DNA from: Lunularia cruciata
Taxonomy: Eukaryota > Streptophyta > Marchantiopsida > Lunulariales > Lunulariaceae
DNA length: 64,000 nucleotides
Direction of reading: 5' to 3'
Assembly: GCA_948567375.1 (NCBI GenBank)
Contig: OX419755.1
Coordinates: forward strand, 4,841,001-4,905,000
Every line of letters starts with the position of its first letter. Within the stretch, counting starts at the first letter, position 1. The position numbers were made by a program, and so were the translations under genes. The notes below the pieces were generated by a model. The model ran no database searches and was not told where the DNA came from. It was given only the letters and a program-made list of their open reading frames with translations. Shown here piece by piece: positions 1-11,440 of this stretch.

Positions 1-164
1 AAGAATCCTCATCATTTATGTACATAAGTTACTACCTCTTTAAAGCAAGAGCACCTCCTCTAATGTACTACTTTATTCTTGCACTATAGTGGTACTTGGA
101 GAAAATCCTTGAACTCCATTGTCATTTTAGGTAAAGAACCACTCCTCAAGGAACTCGATTGCAC

Positions 165-1253
165 TCATGATTTGTGGGTAATGAATTGCACTACTTTCTT
201 GCCATCTTGGCTTCTGATCCAAGCATAGGCAGAACCATCATCAAGGACTTGGTCTCCATCCCCACCATTATGAACGATTATGAATGGTTGAACCGTTATG
301 AATTGTTGTCCAAGGACCACCGGATAAGATGTAGTCTCATGAACAAAGAAGTTTTGCATGGTAACCACATCCCCAACCTTCACTCTCATATTTGGGCAAG
401 CACCCCATAGCTCTCCCTTGGTGTTATGCCCTAATTACCCAACCAACCTTTGTATCAATTGGCCATATCTCACGCTTGTAGAGCTCCTTGGAATCAATGT
501 TGATTTTTGACCCATGGTCAATAAGAGCAACCAAAAGATTCATCATGTTGCCAATCTTGAACAAGATTTTGGTAGTAGCTCTGGCCTAGTGCACTCTAGT
601 ATAGTGACTAAAGATCCCCTTGTTATCTTCATCCATTGCAAATTTGACCTTTTGGTTGTTACAACATTGAGCTAGCTCTAACTCCTCTTTTGTAATTGTC
701 ATATCAAGAGCATTCAATAGAGCGGTTTCTTTAGTCAATTACCACTTGTGCTTGATGGTGTCTACTATGATATCATGAAACTTCTTCTTGCCAATCCCAA
801 GGATCTCCAAAGAGTAAAATCTGCCTTGGCATTGAGTACTCTCTCTTCTAGTACTCCTTTTAGGTCACTAGCCACTTCAATATCAGATTGGAGCTTCTTG
901 GTAGGCGATTTACCCTTTTCCTTCCCATGTCCCTTCTCTAATTTTTTAGAATCAAAAGGCAAGGCATCCTCCATGACCTCTTCTCATCAAGGCACCACTC
1001 CTTGCCTTTGAGGAGCACACTCTTGATGGAGTCTATCTCTCCTAAATTTTCTCTTTTGAGTTGTTCTCTCCTCACCAAGCTCTACATAATCTCTCATTTG
1101 CTTTTCTTTGATAAGAGCTTCATGTTGTCTCCTTGCCAAGTAGGCATGGACAGACATATTATCCACTAGATCAGCCCATTGAGTGGCATTCTTGATTTTT
1201 GTAGCAGCCCCAATAGTTCTCCTCTTGCGGTTTCTCCATTGTGTGTAGAGCAT
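165..1253 (-). pseudogene. Ty3/gypsy-type gag-protease relic
   Basis: Reading leftwards, broken frames give a basic gag-like stretch (about 1253-765) and then a retropepsin-like stretch (about 560-165). The second part has a DHGS active-site-like motif (D-x-G-S) near 520, followed by segments typical of plant gypsy proteases: a WPID motif, a NFFV stretch, and a 'DDGSAYA-IRS-DGKK-VQF' style tail. Several in-frame stops and frame changes separate the parts, so no intact polyprotein is present. The element runs off or ends near the left edge, and no RT is visible here. The family call rests on recognised motif order; the exact lineage is not certain. Confidence 0.7.
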
Positions 1254-2276
1254 TGCTTGAGTACCTACTTAGGAAATTAGCATTGTATCAAGGAAGTTAC
1301 CCTTGACATTCAACGGGAATGAATGCTTGATTACTTGCTAGGTAAATTCACAAAAATCAAGGAAGTTACCCTCGACATTCTAAATGAGCAAGTCAATATG
1401 AAGAAAGGTTTTGGGAACAATAGCAGATTGAGAGTACCATGGAATAGAAAAGCCAAGTAGATGATTGATTTTGGATTTTTTTTACAATTGTGCATTCTAT
1501 GAAAGGATATATGCAATAAAAAATGGTGTCAAGGTGTAAGAACCTTTTTCTTGAAAACCAACCTTTGGAGTGAAAATTACCCTTAGGCAAGGAACTAGTC
1601 TTTGGGGTAAAGAGGCTCTTCGAGGAGAAGATGCCTTTGGCATGAAGCAAACCACCACCATCAAGAGGTTACTAGATTAGATCCTTTGTGAGTGTGGTTG
1701 TTAACTTCTCTTTTCTATAGGATGCCATAGTAGATATCTTTACCCTCTTTTGGGAGTGGTTCCTACCCAAGAGGTTAAACAAGCAAGAATAGACCACCTA
1801 GGACATTATGACACTTTGCTTTCAATTCTAATCATTTCTAACTTGTATCTTTGAGAGAACATGTTCTTACCATTTCTACAATTCATTTATACAATTAGTA
1901 CGTCAACACTAGGTTGTCACATCTAGCTTGACCATGCATTAGGGCATTTTGACTTGCATCAACTACTTCCTTTACAACAATGAGGTTCTACATAGGTTTG
2001 GTCCACCCATCTGCATCTTTATTACTTGCTTATGAGTGTGGTTATAGACTAGATGCAACAAAGGCCCATATGACATGGTGACCTTTTGGATGATAGAGTA
2101 TAACTACCTAGTATGCTATCAAGGATATAGTGTTTGCTATGGCAAGTGAGAGTAGATATCTTGCTTGGAGGGAGTGTTGGTATGCTTTGTAGACAACACA
2201 AGTTAGTGTAGACTTATATTTGGTCCGAGATGATCATGTGACAATGACGGATATTGTGATTACGGACCTTACATGT
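1254..2276. other. transposon-derived DNA, no gene seen
   Basis: AT-rich DNA with no plausible gene. Bases 1741-1925 closely resemble 25681-25855 (shared 'cccaagagg-ataaa', 'acatgttcttacca' and 'gtatgccaacattggtttgtca' type blocks), so this is a dispersed repeat also found beside a copia relic. Near 2170 a purine-rich tract (ttggagggag) is followed directly by tgttgg, which looks like a polypurine tract and LTR start, but no partner LTR was located. Confidence 0.4.
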
Positions 2277-2396
2277 GATGTAGTTATGGAGGGAGTGATT
2301 ATTCATCCTCTTGGATAGGCAGCATGTTGATAGTTACATTGATGTAGTTATGGAGGGAGTGATTATTCATCCTCTTGGATAGGCAACGCGTTGATA
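2277..2396. repeat. direct tandem duplication, 64-bp period
   Basis: Bases 2277-2332 recur almost unchanged at 2341-2396 (gatgtagttatggagggagt...), differing only in a few bases at the 3' end. The near identity suggests a recent local duplication in transposon-derived DNA. Confidence 0.9.
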
Positions 2397-2677
2397 ATAG
2401 CAGGCAAGGTCTCCAAGTATAAGGGTATGCAACGAGGTCATGTCGTTGTTCCTCTAGCCTTGGAATTATATGTAGCAATGGATGCAATATTTGACATATT
2501 TGTCAAGGAGTGTGCTAGTGCATATCATCTGAGATGTCAAGATACCACTCTTACTTTCTTCCTTTATAACATACTTTAGATAGCATGTGTCCAAATAATG
2601 TGTCTCCATTGCTCTATGAAGAGCACTAGTTGGTGCAATCCATAAGAGTGCAATCGCACTAGGCGATGCTTCTTTAG

Positions 2678-2950
2678 ATGTTTAAATAGTTTGTAGACTC
2701 TACCATTTGCATACTCTAATATCTTAGGTGATGTAGGGCAGGTTTCTCATAGAAATATTATTGATGCATCGCCTCAGTTTACCTCTTATGTCTTATCTCT
2801 GTTCAGCTTTCAAAGATGCTCCAATAATCTGTAGACCATACAACTTGCATAACTCTGATATCTTAGGTGCTATATCATACCCAACAATATCCTACTGAAA
2901 TTATTGGGGCTTAGCCTATGTTACCTATATCTTATCCTTGTACCTAGGTC
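2678..2950. repeat. imperfect tandem duplication, about 140-bp period
   Basis: Two diverged copies share 'ctgtagac-ata-catttgcata-ctct-atatcttaggtg' blocks at about 2690 and 2832, each followed by similar 'cctatgt-ttatctctgtacct' ends. No coding content is visible. Confidence 0.6.
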
Positions 2951-2982
2951 TTGATGTGTTTTTCTCATCCTTCTTTTTATCC

Positions 2983-3190
2983 TCCGCGGTTGCTTTCTCT
3001 CAAAAGAATTAGAGAAGGTGGAGGGTAGAGGGTAATCGTCAACAATATCTAAATTCGTAACCGGTCAGCAATGATTGGGTTAAAAACCCGCGGTTGCCTT
3101 TTCTTAAAAGAATTGGAGAAGGGAGGGTAGACGAGAATCGTCAACAATATCAAATTTCGTAACAGGTGAGCAATGAATGGACTAAAAACC
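2983..3190. repeat. tandem duplication, 105-bp period
   Basis: Both units begin ccgcggttgc (2983 and 3088) and continue with a 'ttaaaagaatt-gagaag', an 'ggagggtag-cga-aatcgtcaacaatat' and a 'cagcaatga-tgg-ctaaaaac' block. They differ by scattered substitutions and short gaps, so the duplication is older than the one at 2277. Confidence 0.85.
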
Positions 3191-3194
3191 CCGT

Positions 3195-4560
3195 TTGTAA
3201 TGGGTTTTTAACGCATTGTGTGATCGAAAACTAATTTTTAGGTATAGATTTAAAAAACAAATTGGAAACCATGTCATCATACGGATTTTAGAGTAACATC
3301 CAAGTAATCTCTTCATCATGCGGGAATACTTCTTCCAAATGAATTGTCATGATGTAGAAATTATCCCGGTAGGGTGATGATGAAGGGAGTCCATAAGTAA
3401 CAGCACTAAAAAGATATAGAAATAAAAAAATTAAAAAGAAATCAGTACATTGGCTTGCTACTGACCACGCGGGAACTCCTTGCCTGACAAATTCAAGTAT
3501 CGACTTCTCCGCAAGCGTCAATTCAACTCAATTGGTTGTTGGTGAACTACACATGTTTCAATTGAAAATCAATCTATCTCAAGCATCACAATATTCGAAT
3601 ATAGTCTCCAAAAGAAGTTCTGCACATAAGATACTTCTCTTACCCTTTCGCTGGACTCTAGCTCCGGTGGGGATCAAAGGAAAACAATTCCATATAAATG
3701 ATACCCTGAGCCGATCCCAAGATTCTTAGCGCTTCTCGTTCCCATCCTTCGCCAAGAGGAATTACCAGTAATATTCAACTCACCTTAAAAGATACCAAAT
3801 ACACGTGACATTCCCTTTGACTGCAATATAATTCTCATTAAGCGTGTTACATAGTTTTCGAAGTGCATGAAGTTTACTTTTGGAATCGAAGACAGAACCA
3901 AACCAAACGCGTCCAAAGATAATTTAACCTCCTCAAGGGGTCCACACAATTGAGTTTGCCAATTGAGGAAAATTTAGGGTCCTGACAGGTCTAATTGAAG
4001 TAGACTAAGTATATGGTTTAGAGCCTACTGAACAAAAATAAAATTGCCATCTGGCTGAAAAGGATATCCGACAAGATTGAATTTCATTACAAGAGTCTCC
4101 AAACAAGAGTGTTAATCCCATTTAGCTGTCCATAGAGCTGACAAATTCCACAAATATTTCGTATAGAAACAATGTTCTAGTTCACCATCTCGAGCTTGCT
4201 TTTGGATAAGTTTCATTCTGATTATCTGAGGAAAATCGAAATAACTTTATTCCCATCTACAGTCAAAGCAGCCACGTTTTGGAACGGAACGTCTTGTACT
4301 GTACATGCGAACTAAATTCAAGGTCGAAACTTGTTGAGGACCTCCTTAAATTCAGTGATTTCCATTCTGTCTTTAGAAGTTTAATCTCAATTCAATAGTG
4401 TCCCACAAGATGTGATTAATTTAATTCTCTCACGCGGAAAACTTCAGCGTAGTTCCTGGAACCGTAGACAAAATGAACTTCGACCCCGTCAATTCGGGCT
4501 GAAGTAGGCCTCAGTATTCAAAGAAAAGAAATATTGTTTATACCTAAGGTCTTGAATTTG
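3195..4560. other. intergenic, no supported gene
   Basis: Only short open frames occur here, none with recognisable domains. A minus-strand stretch at 3521-3440 (EKSILEFVRQGVPAW) reads like an exon fragment followed by a possible donor (g/gtcagt), but nothing around it supports a gene model. Confidence 0.4.
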
Positions 4561-4615
4561 ATGGGTCAGTCCAACAGTACGGGCGACATCCCACACTTTA
4601 CAGTACGGAGGACAC

Positions 4616-5023
4616 CTAAGAGAGTCCACTCAAGACCCTTTCAACTGTTCCTTTCTTTGGACGGTAATGAGCACTCCCATGGCTGGAAGACGCAGCCGCA
4701 CAGAAAGGACCGGGGAGCTCCGACGCAAAGGCACAGATTGGTGACAACCGGTCGCCCTTTCGGACGAGAAGGATGATACCCGACAAATAAGCGTACCGTT
4801 TCACACTTGTTGTAGGCAGTTCGCCATCGTGCCGCAGCCGAGCATGGGCGAACCAACCGGTTATCCGGTCCGGAAACGCCTGCCGCAGTCTTGTGGTTTC
4901 CTGCCATGCGAGTGTGATGTAACACTCCTGCAAGGCGGTAATGCCTACAGAAATGCGGTTTTCACTCCCGAGGCTTTTGACCGTGTGGTGTACCGGTACA
5001 CACTTGTGTCCAGCAGACACCAC
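4616..5023 (-). CDS. unassigned 135-codon ORF in a GC-rich island
   Basis: An open frame of 135 codons lies in DNA clearly richer in GC and CpG than its surroundings. No family was recognised. The translation has no signal peptide, membrane segment or repeat, and overlapping open frames on both strands show that length alone is weak evidence because GC-rich DNA has few stops. It lies downstream of a left-facing TATA-like box at about 5293-5301, so it could be part of a transcribed leader or exon. It may equally be non-coding promoter DNA. Confidence 0.2.
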   Translation of the reverse strand: MVSAGHKCVPVHHTVKSLGSENRISVGITALQECYITLAWQETTRLRQAFPDRITGWFAHARLRHDGELPTTSVKRYAYLSGIILLVRKGDRLSPICAFASELPGPFCAAASSSHGSAHYRPKKGTVERVLSGLS

Positions 5024-5292
5024 CGTCCCGACTGTGGCTGGCGCCTTGCAGCAGCTGCTGCGTGGGGACAGACTCTACGCTAATCAAGGCAGCAAGGCGC
5101 GCGCGAATCCTCTGACTGAATTCTTGGCTCCGCTAACAGCGCAAGGCAAGAAAGAAATCGATCGAGATGGAGGTAATGGAGTGAGGAATGATCGGAAGCG
5201 ATCGGGTGGTACCTGCGAATGTGGTGGGACCGATGACTTCGACGTTTCCTGTTTGTCGGGTTGGTGAGAAGGCGAGCACGGTGGCTGCGGAG

Positions 5293-5301
5293 CTATTTAT
5301 A
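5293..5301 (-). promoter_or_regulatory. TATA-like box facing left
   Basis: On the minus strand the sequence reads tataaatag, a good plant TATA consensus, with a GC-rich leader about 30 bases downstream. It points away from the PLC-X gene at 6040, suggesting a divergent arrangement. The transcript it would serve has not been identified. Confidence 0.4.
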
Positions 5302-5303
5302 GA

Positions 5304-6039
5304 AGCATAATGATATAATTGCGCAGATACGGAAGAAGACAGGCTACAAAGGATCTGTGCAGTCTCTCAGCCTGGTCTGCTCAATTGAACTACGCTTCCC
5401 TCGATTTTTTGAGAGGAGGGTAGGTCTGAGGGCGACTTCGCTAGGGAACGTGCGAGATTTGGACGTGAAATTTGTCAAACAGGTTTGACGAGGATCGGTT
5501 GATCGAGTCAGTGCTTTCTCTATAGTGAAAGTGAAACGCACTCGGAACCGGAGAGGAATACCGAAATTTGACGAGGTGTTTTTTGGCTCTTTTCCCGTGT
5601 GGAATAGTGATTCTAGGGGCAGGTCTGGAGTGGGTTGGATCAACCAGCAAGCCGAGGAGGACCCGCATTTGTATGCATTCAGGATTTGAGCCGCTGCTAT
5701 TGCTCTCCTCCAATCAGGATATATTTTGTAAGTTAAAGGAGCGAACATATTTCATTGAATTCCATAGGTCTATCATAAAACATTGAATGTTCAGCGCGGA
5801 GGAGTTCTGGGTGAATTTTTACTGAATTAGTCAAGTTCTTCGGATTAGCTTATTTTGTGTGACTCTCTTCTGGGACGAGATGTCAGGATCAGTTTTACTT
5901 TGAATAGGAATCAGTTTTACTTTGAACAGGCTTGAAGCCTAGTACTAAGTACGAAGAACTTCAAGGTACAATTTGCGGGGCCGTGCACCTGGAAGTTTTA
6001 CAATTTCATACGGTGAATCGGGAAGCGTGAGTAGGAAAT
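5304..6039. other. upstream region and probable 5' UTR of the PLC-X gene
   Basis: This 0.7-kb stretch holds no convincing gene and should contain the promoter and 5' UTR of the gene starting at 6040. No clear plus-strand TATA box was seen. An in-frame TGA at 6028-6030 fixes 6040 as the first available Met of that frame. Confidence 0.35.
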
Positions 6040-8900
6040 ATGGGGGCATTCACGGTCACCCTGACGTTTCTACTAATTGGATCGATGTGCTGGAGGGAGG
6101 CCGTAGCGGAGTGCACGACAGGGCAATGTCAGGTAAAATCCGATTCACACATTCAGGTTTAATACATTCGGGTGTTCGTTTCGTGACTAGGCAATCTCCT
6201 GGGATTCTTGGTTATCCAAGCAGGTGTACAACATCAGTACACAGAGAGCTTCCGGAAACTTGACGTGAACTTGAGGTTGTGAATTTCCTTGTGGCATTAT
6301 GGAGTTACTATGGATGCTCAGGAAATCTTACACGATGAGGCGAACAGCTCCTGGATAGCTGTTCTGTTGATGCAGATTGTGCGACAGGACTGTATTGCAG
6401 TACTTGCGTGGTCGAGAATGTCACAAAACCTAGGTGCATCCGGTATCAAGCGACAGCACTTTCCAATGTGAGTCTTGACTCCCTGTTTATTGAGAAGTGT
6501 TCTCTGAGCGGCGGGCCATGTAAGCACCAGTGCTTCATTACCGCCTCCCATTGGTTTATCTAAAAACGATTTCCTCTGTTTTAAATGATCTGTGGGTGTA
6601 CTCGTGGATATCTCGTTCCATGCTCTTTCATGCATCAAGTACCTCAATTGTTGAAATTTATTAATATTGACATTCGAACTACTCAGTGAGAAACCGAAGC
6701 CCATGACGTTTCATGGCAACATGTGGTACAAGTCAGTGGACCCATTGATTAAGTTTGTATCCGTATCCATCTGTGGCTAGACATATGACTTCTTGTGTCT
6801 TTTGCAATTGCATGGGAAGTAATCTGAGGTTAATATTCTTGGTATTGCAGATTTCTTCCTTGCCCTTTAACAAAGTCGCCTGGCTTACAACTCACAATTC
6901 TTTCTCAATTGTTGGCGCACCTGAACTAACTGGTCAACGGGTCACATTCTACAATCAAGAGGACAATGTCACCGAGCAGCTCAATGTAAGTCAACCGGCT
7001 GGTTAACTCCAGTTGTTTAACCTGCTCTCGGTCTTTTCGTAGTAGGGGACTCACATTGTGTGCGTTCTGCTATCGAATCTTCGTTAAAGCCAGCTTTACT
7101 AAAAATCTGAGGCAGAGGGGGGCATGAGTCACATAAATTATGTGGAGTTGCCGGCCTGATACTTGGTGTTCTTTGACACGATTCTTTTACTTAGTGCAAC
7201 AGCAACATTTTCTCATATCTAACTAGGGAAACAAATTGAGGCTTTTACATTTGCTAGGTATCAGCACATCTGGTGGTTCTCAGTAAGGTTCTCAAGGTAG
7301 CTCTATTCTCATTATATTGTGTGTGCAGAATGGTGTAAGGGGGCTGATGCTAGATCTGTACGACTTCAGAAACGATACTTGGCTCTGTCATTCTTTTGGA
7401 GGAGAATGTCGTGATATTACATCTTTCGTGAGTACAGAATCTTGTAACCTATTGATTTTCGTAGCCACTCCGGAGAAACTTCAGTGGTCTTCTCTCTTCA
7501 TGTTCTACACGGGAAGACCCCACAGGTTTAGGATTTGAGATAGACCAGACACTATCAGGGAACAGGATAACGGAGTCTCATGTACAAGCGTTCATATCAT
7601 TCAAAGCAGCGCACAAAGTGTCACTCACATTGTTGTCTTGTTGATTGTCTCCATTCAGGCTCCTGCCGTCGATACATTGAAAGAGATTGAGGTATTCCTT
7701 ACCGCTAATCCGGCCGAGATCGTCACTATCTTTATTGAGGATTATGTAACCTCAGTTGACGGCGTTACAAATGTCTTCAAAGCTGCTGATCTTATGAAAT
7801 TTTGGTTCCCTGTGACAAGTATGCCAGCCCCGGGACTCAATTGGCCAACCATTGATGAGATGGTACGCAACAACCAGCGTCTGGTGGTCTTCACGTCCAA
7901 GTCTGCTAAACAAGCTTCCGAGGGCATTGCATACGAATGGAATTTCATCAGTGAAAGTCAATGTAAGTTCTGAAACATCGATCCTGCTGGCTTTGAAATT
8001 CGTACGCGACCTGGTTTGCCGTGGAGCTGTTACACTCATATCATATTTCCTAGGCAGCTCCGAAATTTTATTCTTTCACCTCATTCCTGCAGGCTCTCAT
8101 GTGACATGGTATGGGTCATTACCAAGCTCCATCTTCAAGCATTTTACGAGTGACTACCTGTCAACCAGTAGACTCCTCTAAGTTGGCATCAACCTTCATG
8201 CTTGCAAGGAATGAAGTTGACTGCCAGCATGACACAAATTAAGATTGGAATTGCTCCCCGTTCATCGCTTGTAGCTTCACTGATGTAGCTCAAGTTTAAC
8301 TGGGCCTGCAGATGGCGATAAAGGTATGAAGAATGGAACGTGCCCGAACCGGGAGGAATCACAGTCTATGAACAGTACGAGTAATACCCTCATACTGCAG
8401 AACTTTTTCCATACAACTCCAGTGAAGGAAACAACCTGCAGAGACAATTCTCAGAAGCTGTATGATCAACTTGATGCCTGCCATGTTGCCTCCGGCAACC
8501 GATGGTCCAACTTTCTGGCAGTGGACTTTTATAAGGTAAAAGGAAAAGGCGAAATTCCGGAGACACCAAATTAACCTCAACAGAAGTTTAAGACGATATT
8601 TTTATATATCAATATGATTTCGTACCTGGAAGTTTACTCGGTGTCTGAAATATGTTAACACAGCAAGTGGAACGTTGTTTATTGAATGCCAGAGAAGCAC
8701 AGGAGGTGGAACCTTCCAAGCTGTAGACAAACTGAATGGTCAAATGGAGTGCGGATGCAACAACCCTGCTTCGTGCCAGGTATTGTAACACCATCCACCC
8801 TCATCCTGTCCATTTGGTGATCAATTTTATCCCTTTCTTTTATCAACAGTGTTGCATCCAAGTGCCACAGACACCGTTAACAACCGAGTTGGGTCGGTAG
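6040..8900 (+). CDS. secreted PI-PLC X-domain-containing protein, 8 exons
   Basis: Exons: 6040-6132, 6348-6467, 6851-6985, 7329-7427, 7659-7962, 8312-8535, 8693-8779 and 8850-8900. All junctions are GT-AG and keep frame, giving 370 residues with no internal stop. The start follows an in-frame TGA. Residues 1-24 look like a signal peptide (h-region FTVTLTFLLIGSM, possible cleavage after AVA). A Cys-rich segment (CTTGQCQ, DADCATGLYCSTC) precedes the X-like domain. Likely catalytic His residues are H86 (AWLTTHNSF) and H137 (WLCHSF), with an acidic LDLYDF motif between them. Later family motifs include PAEIVTIF, ASEGIAYEW and GNRWSNFLAVDFY. Plant homologues of this PLC-like phosphodiesterase family are extracytoplasmic and of unproven substrate. 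The family usually lacks a Y domain, and none is seen. The last exon is short; reading through the intron-7 donor would instead stop at 8788. Confidence 0.93.
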
Positions 8901-10220
8901 CCCGAAGTAACAAATCAATGCTTAATGAAATTTCAAGTCGATTTCTTTAAGGTTTAAGTCATTCAATTTTGATGTAGGTTCATTCAAGTTTATTTGTCAA
9001 AATACCAGCTATCACACATTTCCTTGGTCCCCTTAAAATTCTTGGTTTCCACTTACGAGTTTATTCTGGTAGACTGTATATTCTAATCTTTCTATCCACT
9101 TACTTAACTCTCACCGTGGGCCTATGCTTAACAGACACAGATTACTCCTGGGCAATGTCTTGCCGATATCTAATTCACTCATTAATGGACTTCCGCGTTA
9201 AAATTTGGACTTCTGCATTAAATTGGCAAACTTCGAAGAGGGGTTGTATCAAAGTAAACTTTCGGTTGACGTCTCAGTCATTCAGGCTACGCCGTACTGT
9301 CAAGACTTCATCCGGGGAGTGTCCTTTTGTTATCTAACACTTGCTAGTGGGCTTCTGGGTAACAGACGAAGACTTCAACTGGGCAATGTTCTAAGACAAC
9401 TGCACCAGCTCCAGCCCGGTCATCAAGCGTCTCCGACATGGGAAGTGCGGACAATGTCAAGCCTTGGGCAACATCTTTCGCCTTTATCTTGTGTTGGGCC
9501 ACTGTTCATGTGTTGGTGAAGTAACTTTCGGACACACTTCATCTGACCACAAAACCTCTCAAGTAGAAGATTCTGCTTCTAATAGTAGGTTTATTCTCTT
9601 ATAAAGTGTAAAGTTATACAGTTTGATTGATCATATCCAATTTTTTCACTATCAAATGTCAATAATACCACTCAGTATATAAAGCTTTAGCTACTTTCCA
9701 TGACATTAATGACTCCCCTTCAAAATTTCTCTTGTTTCTTTCCTGACTTATGGTTCTCTTCCTGACCTCATCACTACAAAACTTAAACAATCAGTGAACA
9801 CTATAGGTTAGGCAACACTAAAAAGCGCTTCCTATCTAAGTCTCGTGGATAAATGGTCAGTCAACTACTCCAATGTTCAAATTACTTGGCCCGAGCATGT
9901 ACATTCCATATTAAAAGACGAGAATACTAGCAAGGGTTTCAAATCTACTTGTCCTATAAGAGTAACGTCTTGAAAATTTGGCACGAAGTACACCAATTGT
10001 TCAAGTCAAATCACGTGTACGGTATAGAACCGGCATGGTAAACTCTTGTAGAGACCATCTTTCACCCAGACTTTTTCATTACGTCCGTGTTTGAGAATTT
10101 GTCAACCGTTAGAGACGGTTGTTCCAACGAGCTTCGACGATACACCTTGGTTCTGAGGATCACGTTTCCGAGACCCAAACCCAGCCTGGCAGCCCATTTC
10201 AGACAAGATTTCCGTCGTAA
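8901..10220. other. 3' flank of the PLC-X gene, no further gene seen
   Basis: The stretch probably contains the 3' UTR (aatgaaatttcaag near 8925). Open frames around 9116-9519 show no family resemblance. At 9186-9224 a 19-base unit (tggacttcygcrttaaaatt) is repeated twice. From 9600 on the DNA is AT-rich and featureless. Confidence 0.4.
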
Positions 10221-10480
10221 CGCAGGGCTTGTCTTTAACTGGTGCAAACTTTAGTCAAGAGCTTATGTCTCGGATCCAGCCGGCGCTCGAATTCAATCAA
10301 ACCTTTTCCTGAGCGCAGGACTCGTCTGAACTGGCTCTAATTTCAGTCAAGATCTCAATTTGGCTCAAATCCAGCTGGCATTTATCCAGTAAGTGGTGTA
10401 AGACTTGTCTCAACTGGTGCCAACTTCAGTAAAGACCCTTGTTTCGGATCCAACCGACGCCCGATTCATTCAGTACCCAA
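10221..10480. repeat. three-unit imperfect tandem array, 82-93 bp per unit
   Basis: Units begin near 10221, 10314 and 10396. Each contains a 'gacttgtct-aactggtgc-aacttcagt-aaga' block followed by 'tcggatccarccggcgc'. Copies differ substantially, so the array is old. It lies 1.3 kb beyond the PLC-X gene and no coding role is evident. Confidence 0.75.
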
Positions 10481-11220
10481 GACAATCTGTTTTGGTTAAG
10501 TGAGGTACATCGGGCAACAAGAAATCTCAATTCTTAAAAGTGCTCACAATTTATACAGGACCGTGCGTAGTGATTGAGGTTCCTGATGAGTTATTTTCAT
10601 TACTCTGAATTTTTGAAGAAATATCTTTTAGTGTGACTGTATTAGGAAGAGTGCGTTTTTAGAGAGAGAGTATTTTTAGAATAAAATATATACTGTCTAT
10701 GTCTATAGTATGTGATAAAACAAGAGACCGAAAATGATATAATCTAGTATGGTAAATTCTTGTACAATATTTAGCAAATGTATTTAGTGTTATGTTCCAC
10801 TGACTGCCAATATTATAGATGTAATTAAGTTTTATATGATTCGTCGCTTTTATGAAAATATGATTAGTATCAAAGATACGTTGTTTGCTATCGCAACGAA
10901 GATTAATCACTCTGCGTTGTTATCAAATGCATTGTTTTTGTGATAGCGAAGATTGTCCACTATGTATTACAATCGCGAACACAATATCTTCGATAGCATC
11001 ATATCCTCCAGTTAGTTAACAAATAAAAGTTCACATGACTCGTTACCCGAAATTAACGAGTCATATTAATTTATATTACATCACAAGCATACCGAGCCAT
11101 ATAAAATTTTATTATATCTAAAATATTACAATAATCACAAGTGAATAAAAAAAGGTATTGTTAAATGACCTCTCTGTTTTACTAAATCGATCAAGTCATT
11201 AGGACTTTGAGTATGGTATT
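10481..11220. other. AT-rich intergenic DNA with a short perfect inverted repeat
   Basis: No gene is visible. At 11037-11062 a 9-bp perfect inverted repeat (gactcgtta / taacgagtc) flanks an 8-base spacer. Several diverged 'gatagcgaagatt' motifs occur at 10880-11000 in both orientations. Confidence 0.45.
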
Positions 11221-11229
11221 GCATTAATA

Positions 11230-11440
11230 GATTTTGTGTCCCGGAATACCATAGAGATCACTCTGGACAAAGAGTGCAAGACGAAGTAAAAGTCCGCTTC
11301 AACTATGGTAGAGAGGATCGGTCTTCCTTGCGATGAGCTCTGGAGCAGTGAAAGGTGGGTACTAAGGCAGACGTGGATTTACGGACTCACTGAATGGATC
11401 GGTCTCAAGAGTGGTGAATGATTTAGATGACTTGTACTTG
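11230..11440 (-). pseudogene. possible protein-kinase domain fragment
   Basis: Reading leftwards, one frame gives PPFTAPELIARKTD, resembling kinase subdomain VIII (APE), and a second frame just downstream gives EADFYFVLHSL, resembling the subdomain IX 'DVYSFGVLLLEL' segment. A frameshift between them would be needed. No other kinase motif was found nearby, so chance similarity remains a real possibility. Confidence 0.25.

Noticed and set aside
3640..3760. Minus-strand text resembling a kinase subdomain VIb approach (RILGSAQGIIYM)
   Set aside because: The expected HRD catalytic loop does not follow, stops come immediately, and no other kinase motif is nearby.
5973..6263. 96-codon plus-strand ORF overlapping exon 1 of the PLC-X gene
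   Set aside because: It is in another frame; the frame from 6040 gives a signal peptide and a spliced family protein.
9116..9519. Open frames after the PLC-X gene as extra exons
   Set aside because: The gene already ends with a stop at 8900 in a well-supported exon, and these frames match nothing in the family.
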